From contig CAYZXL010000027.1 in the NCBI GenBank assembly GCA_964482435.1, forward strand, positions 1 to 56,830: a DNA stretch of 56,830 nt. Direction: 5' to 3'. The position numbers and the translations under genes were made by a program. This document shows positions 42,401 to 50,988 of this stretch, one piece after another. The DNA comes from CAYZXL01 sp964482435 (GTDB lineage: Bacteria; Auribacterota; JABMQX01). Each line of letters begins with the position of its first letter. The stretch's first letter is position 1. Below the pieces are notes generated by a model. That model saw only the letters and a list, made by a program, of their open reading frames with translations, did not search any database and was not told the DNA's origin.

Positions 42401-43057
42401 TCACTTCGCCCGTGGAGCATGGTCTCGCCATCGCCAGTACTGGCCCAAGTTTCGGTAAGGCACTTCCGAGTCAATCGCCCTTGCCATGTCCGCTGTGAGG
42501 TAGTTCATCCGGTAGTCGTCAAAAACCTCCGGTCCGTGAGGCACGAAGGGCCCTGAGCCTTCGAGGAGTAACTTGATATTCCTCACCGAACCGATGTTCT
42601 TGGTGTTGCCGCTACCAGGGCGCTCGCCTGCGATCCTCCATTTTTCTTGAATGAGCAAGCTGAAATCCTTGACGACCGAGACAATCTCCTGGAGCTCTTC
42701 CAGTTTACGAACGCGCTGCTCGTCGGAGGCGCCCTCGCGGCGGGTATAGATTACCCCGAGAACGAGGTGTGCGGAGTATTGCTCGTACGGGAAAGTGGCA
42801 TTCTTGGCCGACTTGCGCTGTCGAAAATACCTGGTGAAGGCCCCGAGCGTGAACCCGTTGACGGTTTCCTCGCCTGTCCGGTACGTGCTTTTTAGATCAA
42901 GGGCGACTTTTTCACCGTCGGGCAGAATGAACGTAACGTCAGGGTAGTGGTTCTGGTACTCGCTGAGCACCATCTTGTAGTGGCGTTCCGACGCGAATCG
43001 GGAAATAATCGGGAACAAGATCAATTCGATTATTTTCGAGACAACCTTGGTGTCCAC
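42401..43057 (-). CDS. EcoRV-like type II restriction endonuclease, catalytic part (frameshifted 5' end)
   Basis: 218 residues from GTG 43057, clearly homologous to R.EcoRV (245 residues). DTKVVSKIIELILFPII corresponds to EcoRV DTKVLSTIFELFSRPII. NHYPDVTF and VALDLKSTY supply the catalytic Asp, Asp and Lys (residues 40, 54, 56; EcoRV D74, D90, K92). WRIAGERPGSGNTKNIGS matches the EcoRV recognition loop GSGNTT apart from the last residue. GATATC is therefore the predicted site. The EcoRV N-terminal ~40 residues are missing here and are found in the -1 neighbour frame (43055-43190). The dimerisation part may be lost, so the enzyme is probably inactive as written unless the frameshift is an error. 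It follows the methyltransferase gene. Confidence 0.88.
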   Translation of the reverse strand: MDTKVVSKIIELILFPIISRFASERHYKMVLSEYQNHYPDVTFILPDGEKVALDLKSTYRTGEETVNGFTLGAFTRYFRQRKSAKNATFPYEQYSAHLVLGVIYTRREGASDEQRVRKLEELQEIVSVVKDFSLLIQEKWRIAGERPGSGNTKNIGSVRNIKLLLEGSGPFVPHGPEVFDDYRMNYLTADMARAIDSEVPYRNLGQYWRWRDHAPRAK

Positions 43058-43190
43058 CGATTATCGTGTAGATATTCTTGTACACATCAATGAACCCCTT
43101 TACAACCCAGTCACCGTTGTCTGTGGCAAGCGATCGCCTGAAATCTCCAAACTGCCGGATTAGATTCTCCCTGAACTCTTCCGGGTCCAT
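43055..43190 (-). pseudogene. N-terminal segment of the EcoRV-like endonuclease, other frame
   Basis: From ATG 43190 about 45 codons (DPEEFRENLIRQFGDFRR, ATDNGDWVVKGFIDVYKN, IYTIIGG) correspond in length and position to the EcoRV N-terminus, which ends in GSDTK. In this frame GG is followed by HQGCLE; shifting by one base at the GGTGGAC sequence gives the DTKVVS start of the main frame. The two parts therefore come from a single gene, 42401-43190, with a one-base frameshift near 43056. The ATG lies 21 bp after the methyltransferase stop. Confidence 0.75.
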
Positions 43191-43211
43191 TGCGTGGTTC
43201 CCTAAGCTGAT

Positions 43212-44291
43212 TTATGTCCCGACCAGCAGGATCTCGTTAGAACCCGAATTGGTTGATAGGACGTACTTGTATGGACCGAAGTGCTCGACCCGCACATGCG
43301 TTTTGTACCTACCCAGAACGGACGCGAGCTCGTCCTCCGACGGGATGCCGTCACTCCGGTACAAGACGACGATGATGCTGTCCCGGAAGCGATGGAACAG
43401 ACGATCAAAGGCTCCCCGAATGCGCGGCGCATCGGTCCACTCGCTGTGTCTCCTTCTGAAGGCGCGGTGCTTTGACCGCGTGTCCATGTGCTTGGCCCAT
43501 TCATCATACTCTGCCAACCCCTGCAGAAAGTGGTAGAAGCTCAGGTAGTCAACGGCGAGCCCCCGGCTGGAGATGTAGGGTGTATCCACGTAGACCAACT
43601 CGTACTCTCCGGGCACTTCCAGCGCGTCATGGTTTACCGCACGGTTGCCTTGACCGTTGGCAAAGACCGCCCCATTTGCTTCTGCGACGAAGTCGCGAAA
43701 CCAGTCCTCGAAGGGCCTGTCCCACGTTGCCTTGTTCCCGAAGGACCGTGGAACCTCCGCGAGACGTATGTACAGGTTCTTCCGGTGAAACAGGTTGTAC
43801 GGTCGTTTGACAATGCACGCCTGGCACAAAGCGAAAAAACCGATCGCGAATTTGTAGTCGTCGTGCAGTTGGCGAATGTTCGTGACGGTTTGGTCAATCC
43901 AAGCGTTCTCTTCGTGGGTGAAGTATATGTCACCAAAAGTCTCCTGAACGAACCGGGGGTAGGAAATGCCGGGGTGCCTTTGAAGGACCCAGTCCAGCTC
44001 CTCCGGACTCAGGCTAATGGCCTCGTTCTCAATCAATGCACGCCCGATGTGGTAGTTGAACCGGAGGAGATCATTATAAGTGACTTGTTTGCCTTCCTGC
44101 TTCAGTCGAAATGCGACAGCTCCTGTTCCGCCAAAAGCATCCAGACAGGTGACGAAATCGAGGTCAGCGATCTGTTCCCAAATCCAGTCAACAAGCTTCG
44201 CCTTGCTCCCTTGGTATCGGGTCGAAGGGAACCGGGCTGTCAGCGTGGGGAAAAGGTTAAGCTGCTCGGTCGCACTTCTGCGTATCGCCAT
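43212..44291 (-). CDS. DNA adenine-N6 methyltransferase of the EcoRV-like R-M system (D12/Dam class)
   Basis: 359 residues. Class-alpha adenine methyltransferase order: RYQGSK near residue 25 (motif X), DAFGGTGAVAFRL around 50 (motif I, AdoMet), a target-recognition region at ~90-220, and VDTPYISS near 235 as motif IV. The catalytic tetrapeptide reads DTPY where the family usually has DPPY. Proline-to-threonine at that position is tolerated in some relatives but is worth noting. It should protect the site cut by the downstream endonuclease (predicted GATATC). GAGGG lies upstream of ATG 44291. Both genes form one operon bracketed by the helicase-tail repeat. Confidence 0.9.
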   Translation of the reverse strand: MAIRRSATEQLNLFPTLTARFPSTRYQGSKAKLVDWIWEQIADLDFVTCLDAFGGTGAVAFRLKQEGKQVTYNDLLRFNYHIGRALIENEAISLSPEELDWVLQRHPGISYPRFVQETFGDIYFTHEENAWIDQTVTNIRQLHDDYKFAIGFFALCQACIVKRPYNLFHRKNLYIRLAEVPRSFGNKATWDRPFEDWFRDFVAEANGAVFANGQGNRAVNHDALEVPGEYELVYVDTPYISSRGLAVDYLSFYHFLQGLAEYDEWAKHMDTRSKHRAFRRRHSEWTDAPRIRGAFDRLFHRFRDSIIVVLYRSDGIPSEDELASVLGRYKTHVRVEHFGPYKYVLSTNSGSNEILLVGT

Positions 44292-44467
44292 CGGCGCCCT
44301 CGTCTAATTTTCACTTCCACGAACCGTGGTTCCTCAAAGCAATGGGAGAGAACTCGCGGTCAATCTACTACACCACTTATCGCCCGTCAAGACCTGGGCC
44401 TCCCGAGTTTTTTTCCTCTCGTGGCGCGTCAGTCCAGACTTGCAGGCCCAAGCGCGCTTCCGGGACG

Positions 44468-46900
44468 TCATTCGCCCGGCCTTTTCAGGCGGCGGCGGAT
44501 TTTTTGTTCGAGGTTGGGGGGGAGGGGTTTCACCTCGAGTTTGCGAGCGGGCTGCTCTGGCGAAAGAACTCTCAGCGGCGGAGCGTGGCGGGGGACGTAC
44601 GGCGGTTTTCCGAGAAGGGCGTGGAGAAGGATGAGGGCGGCTTCTTTGTCGGGGATGGTTCCCCGCGTGTCGGCATCTATCGCGGCGAATGCGAACGGCG
44701 CAACAGGAGCGCCGACGCACGACGGGCAGCCGGTCAAGCAGTCGCATTGCTCGATGAGTTTCAGCGTGTCTTCCACGATTCTGTCAATGAGGTTGAATCC
44801 TCTCTCGGCGAATCCCATCCCGCCGGGATATCGGTCATAAACGAAGAGCGTCGGCAAACCGACGTTGGAGGACTCGACGACAGTCCCGATGTCCATGGAA
44901 TCGCACATGATGTGGAACGACATCACGTCGGACACGACGTTGGCGATGCCGATGAGACCTTCCTTCGGTATGCGACCATGCTGTCTCACTGTGGCGAGAG
45001 CTCGCCCGTCGGGAATAAGCCAGAAAGCGGTCGTCTCAAGCGCCGGGGGATGAAGGTCGAGGCCCTCGAAGCCGAGGGTCTCCCTTGTGTGGAATTTTAT
45101 TTTTCGGAACATCGTCACGACGGAAGTGACTGTCGTGTCGCCGAAGCAGACTTTGCTCTTGTGCCAGGGCTTTTCCTGTTCGGTCGTCTCAATCTTTATG
45201 TTGGATTCGGAGACCGCCATGGTGTAGTAATCAACCGCCTTCTTCTCGATGAAAGCTATCTTCTTCTGAATGTCGAGTTCGTTCACGAAATAGGTCTCGG
45301 CGTCGTGCAAATAGATAGCGTGCGGATGGACCTGCAAAAAGGCCGTCGCTTCGTCAATGGTCCCGATGGCCTGGTCTCCCGCAGAGGTGTCCTGGATCGT
45401 GTAAACGACGTTGTTCATGCTGCGAAGATTGATTTCCGCCGCGGGGAAGTTCTTGCTCGCCCAGTAGGATTGGCCGCCGATGTCCTTGACGAGATTCTCG
45501 CTGACGAGCAGGTTCACCATGGCCCCGGTGTATTCGCCGAACAAGCTTTCCTCCTCCGATCGCAGGGGAAGTTCATACAACGCGGACTTCAGATGGGCGA
45601 TGGCGAGCATCGGATTATCCGGATTGACCACCGCGTTTTCGGGAGATTTCCCAAACAGGTATTCGGGATTCTTCATCAAGAACTGGTCTATCGGCGAGTT
45701 CTGGGCGATTAGCACGACGAGCGATTGCTGGTCGCCCCTGCCCGCACGGCCTGCTTGCTGCCAGAGGCTGGCAATCGTCCCGGGGTAGCCGACGATGAGG
45801 CAGGCATCGAGTCCGCCGATGTCTATGCCGAGCTCCAGGGCGGTTGTGCTGGCGACGCCGAGCAAGTCGCCGGTCGCAAGACCCTTTTCGATTTCTCTTC
45901 GGTCCAGCGGAAGGTATCCCGCCCGGTAAGCCTTTATGGAGTTCGCCAGAGAAGAATCGGTCTTTCCCAGTTCCTCCCGGCAGTATCTGTAAATGATTTC
46001 CGCGCTGAGGCGAGTTCGTGCAAAGGCGATGGTCTGAATCCGATTCCTGATGAGTTCCGTCATAAGGCGCTTTGCTTCGCTAATCGGCCCAAGCCTTTCC
46101 CCTGTCTCCGGGCTTATCAGCCGTGGGTTGAGAAGAGCGAACTCTTTCGGGCCGCGGGGAGAGCCATCCTTGTCTATCGTAACCACCGGCTCGCCGACGA
46201 TTTTCTCTGAAAGCTCTTCGGGGTTCTTGATGGTCGCACTGCTACAGATAAAAACGGGCTTCGAGCCGTAGTACCTGGCAATCCTTTTCAGGCGGCGAAT
46301 GACGTTAGCGACGTTTGACCCGAATATCCCGCGATAGATGTGAATCTCGTCTATGACGACGTATTTGAGGTTGGAGAAAAATCGGCTCCATCGGGAATGG
46401 TTGGGGAGAATTCCTTGATGAAGCATGTCGGGATTGGTGAAGATGAGATTTCCTTCGTCGCGGAGCTTTCGCCTCAAGTCCTCCGCTGTGTCTCCGTCGT
46501 AGGCGCCCGCATTGAAATTTATGGACGGGTCAAGCTCGCGGAATCTGTGGAGAATCCGAAGCTGGTCTCTGCTGAGCGCCTTCGTCGGGTGGAGAAGAAG
46601 GCCCGTCGAGGAAGGGTCGCGAAGACGCTCGTTCAATAGCGGAATGAGGTAGCAGAGGGTCTTCCCGCTCGCGGTGCCAGTGGAGATGGCGACGTTCTTT
46701 CCGGCGAGCGAGTTACTTATCGCCTCTACCTGATGGGAATACAGCTTCCAGATTCCCATCCTGTTCAGGGCGGCAGTGATTCTGGGATCAACGGTGACGG
46801 ACAGCTCCGCATGGCGGGCCAGGCGCGATGAAATCGGCTTGACTCCGACGACTTGCTTATCAGTCCTGATTTCCTTCTGAATAAACTCCAGTAATTTCAC
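44468..46900 (-). CDS. DEAD/DEAH-box helicase of the MrfA/YprA (DUF1998) family
   Basis: 810 residues. SF2 motifs: GTASGKTLCYLIPLLNERL (Walker A), HPTKALSRDQ (Ia), DEIHIYRGIFGSNVANVIRR (II, DEIH), SATIKNPEE (III), and helicase C-domain motifs ATTALELGIDIGGLD and WQQAGRAGRGDQ (VI). The C-terminal DUF1998 part has four Cys around CDSMDIG and CDCLTGCPSCVGAP, the zinc/iron-binding cluster of MrfA. In Bacillus MrfA acts in mitomycin-crosslink repair independent of UvrABC. The last ~27 residues are duplicated beyond the R-M cassette (42251-42330). It is preceded by the glycosyltransferase gene with a 43-bp gap. Confidence 0.93.
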   Translation of the reverse strand: MKLLEFIQKEIRTDKQVVGVKPISSRLARHAELSVTVDPRITAALNRMGIWKLYSHQVEAISNSLAGKNVAISTGTASGKTLCYLIPLLNERLRDPSSTGLLLHPTKALSRDQLRILHRFRELDPSINFNAGAYDGDTAEDLRRKLRDEGNLIFTNPDMLHQGILPNHSRWSRFFSNLKYVVIDEIHIYRGIFGSNVANVIRRLKRIARYYGSKPVFICSSATIKNPEELSEKIVGEPVVTIDKDGSPRGPKEFALLNPRLISPETGERLGPISEAKRLMTELIRNRIQTIAFARTRLSAEIIYRYCREELGKTDSSLANSIKAYRAGYLPLDRREIEKGLATGDLLGVASTTALELGIDIGGLDACLIVGYPGTIASLWQQAGRAGRGDQQSLVVLIAQNSPIDQFLMKNPEYLFGKSPENAVVNPDNPMLAIAHLKSALYELPLRSEEESLFGEYTGAMVNLLVSENLVKDIGGQSYWASKNFPAAEINLRSMNNVVYTIQDTSAGDQAIGTIDEATAFLQVHPHAIYLHDAETYFVNELDIQKKIAFIEKKAVDYYTMAVSESNIKIETTEQEKPWHKSKVCFGDTTVTSVVTMFRKIKFHTRETLGFEGLDLHPPALETTAFWLIPDGRALATVRQHGRIPKEGLIGIANVVSDVMSFHIMCDSMDIGTVVESSNVGLPTLFVYDRYPGGMGFAERGFNLIDRIVEDTLKLIEQCDCLTGCPSCVGAPVAPFAFAAIDADTRGTIPDKEAALILLHALLGKPPYVPRHAPPLRVLSPEQPARKLEVKPLPPNLEQKIRRRLKRPGE
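44481..44560. repeat. long direct repeat flanking the R-M cassette, right copy (3' end of helicase gene)
   Basis: The functional copy: the 3' end of the helicase gene. Together with 42251-42330 it brackets exactly the methyltransferase and endonuclease genes, as in insertion with long target duplication described for restriction-modification genes. Confidence 0.85.
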
Positions 46901-46943
46901 TTCTGTTCGGTCTCCCGGGTGCGCTGGAGGAAGGACAATTCCG

Positions 46944-48143
46944 TCAAGCGAGCCCGAAGTTCGCCAATGCCCCTTCGAATCGCCTCATCACAACGTCCCA
47001 ATTGTACTCCTTTCGGACGTACTCGGCTCCGTTTTTGCCGAGGGTCGCGGCCAGCCGGCCGTTCGTCAGGAGCAAACTCAACGTTTCCTCAAACTCGCAG
47101 TAATCGTCGAAGAACAGACCGCCGTTGCTCTTGATACAGTGCTCGACGGTTACGGGGCACTTCGCATTGACGAGAGCAGGCGTTTCAGCGAGCCACGCTT
47201 CCATCAGGACAATCGAAAGGCTCTCGTTCAAGGACGGCTGGCAGAAGACCCTCGCGGCAGCGAACGCGTCTCTCTTGTCGTCTTCGGGGAGATAACCGAG
47301 GTCAACGACATATTTGGTGTCAACCGGCTGAAGAGAAAGCGAGCCGGTCCCCATCATTGCCAGCTTCACGTCGAGCCGGTTGTGCCGTTTGAAGACGCGG
47401 AAATACTCAATCAACAGGTCGCTGTTCTTCCCACCCTCTCTTCGCCCGGCATAAAGCACGAACGGCTCCGGCAGCCGGAACTTCTTCCGAAAGCGCTCTG
47501 CATCGTGCGGCCCGGAACCCTCCATCCCCATCCCGACGACAGAGGTCTTCCAGTCGGGGAGGTCGTAGAGCCTCTTCCCCAGCAGTCTCTCCGATTCAGT
47601 ATTGAACATCACTGCCTTTACGTTGTCGAAGAGTTCTTTGAAGATTTTCAGGTGGGCGTACGGCTCGTCGTGGAGGCACGGGATGAGAATGGCCTTCTCG
47701 TCAACGATTTGTGCCCCCCAGTACGTCGTCCCGAAGAGGTACGGCACGAAAATAAAGACATCGAATTCGCTGCGACTCTCCTCGATGTGCTTGAAGAGCG
47801 GCTCGCTCACCACGCTCTGGCTGATCCACTCCTTTTCTTCCTCAAAGGAGAGGTCCTGGTATTTGACGATTTTCTCCTGGATTTCGAGGAAGCGAGCAAA
47901 ATCGCGAGTCTCGTTGACAGGGAACCGAGTGACAGGAATCCCGCCGGTCTCGAATTTCCCCGGCGGATAGTAATTCTCCCACGTGAAGTGATCGCGAGCA
48001 CACGTCGTGAAGACTGCCACCGGGTAGCCGCGCTGGAAAAGCCTCGTCGCCAGGCCCTTCGCCAGAACCTCAGCACCACCGGCGAGGTCCGGGTCGAACC
48101 TCGGCACAACGAAAGCGATTTTTGGTTTTGTTTCTCCTGCCAT
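46944..48143 (-). CDS. GT4-type glycosyltransferase
   Basis: 399 residues. GT-B fold with N-terminal PKIAFVVPRFDPDLAGGAEVLAKGLA, typical of nucleotide-sugar-dependent GT4 enzymes, a mid-protein FVLYAGRREGGKN strand, and the EX7E donor-site motif in NESLSIVLMEAWLAETPALV (about residue 310). The N-terminal glycine-rich AGGAE binds acceptor or phosphate in family members. It is cytoplasmic, acting on LPS, capsule or glycolipid precursors; the acceptor is unknown. It shares strand and a short gap with the helicase gene, with no functional link evident. It is not flanked by other polysaccharide genes. Confidence 0.88.
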   Translation of the reverse strand: MAGETKPKIAFVVPRFDPDLAGGAEVLAKGLATRLFQRGYPVAVFTTCARDHFTWENYYPPGKFETGGIPVTRFPVNETRDFARFLEIQEKIVKYQDLSFEEEKEWISQSVVSEPLFKHIEESRSEFDVFIFVPYLFGTTYWGAQIVDEKAILIPCLHDEPYAHLKIFKELFDNVKAVMFNTESERLLGKRLYDLPDWKTSVVGMGMEGSGPHDAERFRKKFRLPEPFVLYAGRREGGKNSDLLIEYFRVFKRHNRLDVKLAMMGTGSLSLQPVDTKYVVDLGYLPEDDKRDAFAAARVFCQPSLNESLSIVLMEAWLAETPALVNAKCPVTVEHCIKSNGGLFFDDYCEFEETLSLLLTNGRLAATLGKNGAEYVRKEYNWDVVMRRFEGALANFGLA

Positions 48144-48274
48144 AAAGCCAGCTCATTGAGTCGAGCATTGCGCCGGAAGAGCAGCTATTCTCCTCGCTCT
48201 GTTCCATGCGCATCGCTCTGTAGTTTTCCGTTTCCGGATGCCCTCAAGGCAGCAACGTACGATCTCGATGGACC

Positions 48275-48958
48275 TCACCGCGCCAACCGAGGAGGCGTTA
48301 TCACACCCGGCCGCAGGTAAATTGGCTCGACCATCTTCTGCGGGTCGAACAATCCGGAGCTTACCTTCCGCATTGCTTGCCGAGCGGCGTGTTCCGCGCT
48401 CGGAAAGACCGCCTCTCTCTCAACCCTGCAACTGGGCGGAAGGTGCGCCAGAAGCTCGGGGCCAAGTCTTTCCGTGTCGGGGCTGAGAATGAGGGCGCCC
48501 GACGACAGGTTCCGAGGAAGCTCCTCCTGGCCGAAAACGGATAGGGAAGAGACTTCTTTCACCTCCGCGCCACTCCACCTGTACGCTGCGTGGTAGAACC
48601 CGCGCATTTTAGCATCAACGACGATTGATAGGACGCCCGTGTAGTCTTTGCGGCGGTAAGCGATTGACTCAAGCGAGCAAACCCCGACGAGAGGCTTTCC
48701 AGTCGCAAACACCAGCCCTTTCGCAAAGGCTATCCCGACGCGGACGCCCGTCAGAGACCCCGGCCCGGTGCCCACCCCGATGCAATCCAGATCATCGCGC
48801 GAAAGCCCTGCCTTGCTGAGGGCCGACCGAACGGCTGTGAGGAGCTTGCCCGAATGATCCAGCTCCGCGTCAATCACGTCCTCGACCAGCAACCGGTCAT
48901 CCTTGACGAGAGCAAGCTGTCCCACCCTTGTCGAAGTCTCGATACCAAGCGCAAGCAT
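48275..48958 (-). CDS. tsaB: tRNA threonylcarbamoyladenosine biosynthesis protein TsaB
   Basis: 227 residues from ATG 48958; an in-frame upstream ATG at 49066 would add 36 residues with no homology to the family. The ASKHA fold starts LALGIETSTRVGQLALVKD and continues LSRDDLDCIGVGTGPGSLTGVRVGIAFAKGL, the TsaB signature, then LVGVCSLESIAYR and FLSIVVDAKMRGFYHAAY-like strands. TsaB pairs with TsaD and TsaE to make t6A37 in tRNAs reading ANN codons. It is essential in most bacteria. It is separated from the glycosyltransferase by ~130 bp. Confidence 0.9.
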   Translation of the reverse strand: MLALGIETSTRVGQLALVKDDRLLVEDVIDAELDHSGKLLTAVRSALSKAGLSRDDLDCIGVGTGPGSLTGVRVGIAFAKGLVFATGKPLVGVCSLESIAYRRKDYTGVLSIVVDAKMRGFYHAAYRWSGAEVKEVSSLSVFGQEELPRNLSSGALILSPDTERLGPELLAHLPPSCRVEREAVFPSAEHAARQAMRKVSSGLFDPQKMVEPIYLRPGVITPPRLAR

Positions 48959-49362
48959 TTTCGCTGATTTCCCGAACGAGGATATTGAGGCGGCAACCGA
49001 CGAGGCGCCCGCCGCACACGGGAATGGATTCTGCATGGCAAAACTCCGCCGGCGGCAGACAGCCATCCATTGTCCGACTGATAATAAAAGGGGTGCGAGC
49101 TAAAAGGCAAACACGAATTCTCATTCCACTGCAGCCGAAGGGCGACGCTCGGAGCGCCCGTGCGAACCACACGGCCTCTTTCGGTCTATTGGAGCGGACG
49201 GTGGTCACCCCCTGCTGAAGCCGAACGAGCCCGGCAGCGGGGCCGAGTCCTTATGATGTGAATCGTTCGCAACAGGCCGCGCAAATCTGGCGCAAATTGT
49301 GCTATCCTCAATAAGTCCACACAATTTTGTCCTCAACGAACATTATCTGAAGGAGCAGCGAG
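48959..49362. other. divergent intergenic region, tsaB / LOG-family gene
   Basis: About 400 bp without a gene. On the plus strand GCTATCCTC (49301-49309) is a -10-like match about 55 bases before the LOG start. Nothing else was recognised. Confidence 0.4.
49303..49308 (+). promoter_or_regulatory. -10-like element upstream of the LOG-family gene
   Basis: TATCCT in the context AAATTGTGCTATCCTC. It is similar to GAATTTGCTATTATCC upstream of the GH127 gene (53205-53220). No clear -35 is present. The shared context suggests a lineage-specific promoter form. Confidence 0.3.
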
Positions 49363-50199
49363 ATGCCCGAATCGTTAAAACACGCCCAAAAAGCGTACAC
49401 AAATCTCGACTTTCTCACCAGCCTTGATGCTCGGCCAATCCGAATTCTCACGGAGTTTTTCGAGCCTCTTAAACGCTTCAGGGAAAACAACATCAGGGGA
49501 ACAATCGTCTTTTTCGGCTCATCGCGCATCATGCCGGAAGACAAAACCCTCGCGAAGCTCGACCAACTGAAGAAGAAGGTTGCTCGCTCCAGGACTCCAA
49601 CTGCCTCTCTCCTGTCAGAATTGCGGGACGCCGAGAGGCTGGTTGAGATGTCAAAATATTATTCCGAGGCGCTGAAACTCGCCAGGGAAATAACCCTCTG
49701 GTCAAAGAGCCTGACCGACGGGAAGCGCTTTGTGGTCTGTTCCGGCGGCGGACCGGGGATTATGGAAGCTGCCAATCGCGGGGCACATGAGGCGGGCGGG
49801 AAATCACTCGGCCTCAACATCAGCCTCCCGGGCGGCGCGCAGCCTACCAACCGATATGTTACCCCCGGGTACGACTTCGAGTTTCACTACTTCTTCATGA
49901 GGAAGTGGTGGTTCTTCTACCTGGCGCGAGCGCTCGTCATTTTCCCCGGCGGGTTCGGGACGATGGACGAGCTGATGGAAGTCCTTACCCTTCGCCAGAC
50001 GCGAAAAATACCGCACCAATTCCCCGTTCTTCTGTTCGGGCGCGATTACTGGAAAAAGGCGGTTGGGTTCGATTTCCTCGTCGAGGCGGGCACAATCAGC
50101 AAGTCGGATTTGAGGCTGTTCCGCTTCGTTGACAGCGTTGAGGAAGCCCTGGACTACTTGAACAAAACTCTCCACAGGACAAAAGAGGCGATGAGGTGA
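49363..50199 (+). CDS. LOG-family nucleotide 5'-monophosphate nucleosidase-like protein
   Basis: 278 residues; AAGGAG precedes the ATG. The Rossmann-type core begins IVFFGSSRIMPED and continues VVCSGGGPGIMEAANRGAHEAGG. The family motif is ALVIFPGGFGTMDELMEVLTLRQTRK (PGGxGTxxE), around residues 198-223. The N-terminal ~45 residues and an extra helical insertion (~70-110) make it longer than the ~190-residue plant LOG type, as in TIGR00730-related proteins. LOG enzymes release adenine-type bases from nucleoside monophosphates. A cytokinin role is not implied in bacteria. It converges with the DUF151 gene, 17 bp apart. Confidence 0.88.
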   Translation: MPESLKHAQKAYTNLDFLTSLDARPIRILTEFFEPLKRFRENNIRGTIVFFGSSRIMPEDKTLAKLDQLKKKVARSRTPTASLLSELRDAERLVEMSKYYSEALKLAREITLWSKSLTDGKRFVVCSGGGPGIMEAANRGAHEAGGKSLGLNISLPGGAQPTNRYVTPGYDFEFHYFFMRKWWFFYLARALVIFPGGFGTMDELMEVLTLRQTRKIPHQFPVLLFGRDYWKKAVGFDFLVEAGTISKSDLRLFRFVDSVEEALDYLNKTLHRTKEAMR

Positions 50200-50216
50200 G
50201 GAGCCCCAGGGCGCCC

Positions 50217-50636
50217 CTATGGAGCGGGAGGCTTGCCTACTAAGTCAAACACCTTGCGCGTCACGAAGATCGGGCTTTTCTTCATCTTCGCTATCGCGAG
50301 CGAATCGCTCGGCCGGCTGTCAATCTCCACAATCTTCTTGCCGAGCTCATTCTCTTCTTTCAGAAAAAGCCGCGCGAAATAGGTGTTGTCCTGGATGTCG
50401 TTGATTACCACTCGCATCACGGTAACGCCCAGCCCCGTCAGGATGCTTCCAATGAGGTCGTGGGTCAGAGGCCGCGGCTTCTCAACCTCCTCCATGAACA
50501 TTTTAATCACTATCCCAATCGTGGGGTCTATGTAAACGGTGAACTCCTTCTCATCGTTTCCGAGAACCACCGCACAAACCTGAGCGCTCAACGCGATTTT
50601 CTTAATCTCGATCGAAATCAAATCGTTCTCTGCCAT
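50217..50636 (-). CDS. DUF151 bifunctional nuclease-family protein
   Basis: 139 residues. DUF151 pattern: Ile/Val-rich start (ISIEIKKIALSAQVCAVVLGNDEKE), FTVYIDPTIGIVIKMFMEEVEKPRPLTHDLIGSIL (ExPRPLTHDL is the family core), VVINDIQDNTYFARLFL, and EIDSRPSDSLAIAKMKKSPIFV (SRPSDAIALA-like). Family members in plants have DNase/RNase activity; the bacterial role is poorly known. It is a stand-alone gene with its own start, facing the LOG gene. Confidence 0.9.
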   Translation of the reverse strand: MAENDLISIEIKKIALSAQVCAVVLGNDEKEFTVYIDPTIGIVIKMFMEEVEKPRPLTHDLIGSILTGLGVTVMRVVINDIQDNTYFARLFLKEENELGKKIVEIDSRPSDSLAIAKMKKSPIFVTRKVFDLVGKPPAP

Positions 50637-50966
50637 GGTCCCATCCGATAAGAGCTGTTATCCCGAACCAAGCAACGCCCTCGCTGCCTCGCCTTTCGCC
50701 GCGAGTGACAAACCATCCCCTCTTAGCCTTCGTGATTACACTGGTTGATCCCCGTGGGCACGCGATGATTTACTGTTTCCCTATGGAATTCCTCGTTACA
50801 TAATTTACGCCATGGGCTAAGTCTGTCAAGGGAAATGTCGCCGACGGCGTAATAACCCAATTAGGGCGGGGCCTCTCTCTGCGTAACCGCCGCATTCACA
50901 CTGTCCCGGCGGAAATAGGGAACCGCAGTCGCTCATGAGCTTCGCACACCCGGAGACCATGAAAAT

Positions 50967-50988
50967 GCCCCTATGGGGCCCGTTTTTT
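50967..50988 (+). terminator. terminator-like hairpin
   Basis: GCCCC, loop TAT, GGGGC, then CCG and six T. It is well formed, but no plus-strand gene ends nearby (the LOG gene ends 770 bp earlier), so it may belong to the repeat array. Confidence 0.35.

Noticed and set aside
43488..45712. Two plus-strand frames of ~450 codons opposite the methyltransferase and helicase genes
   Set aside because: Both lie antisense to genes with complete catalytic motifs, and their translations show no domain.
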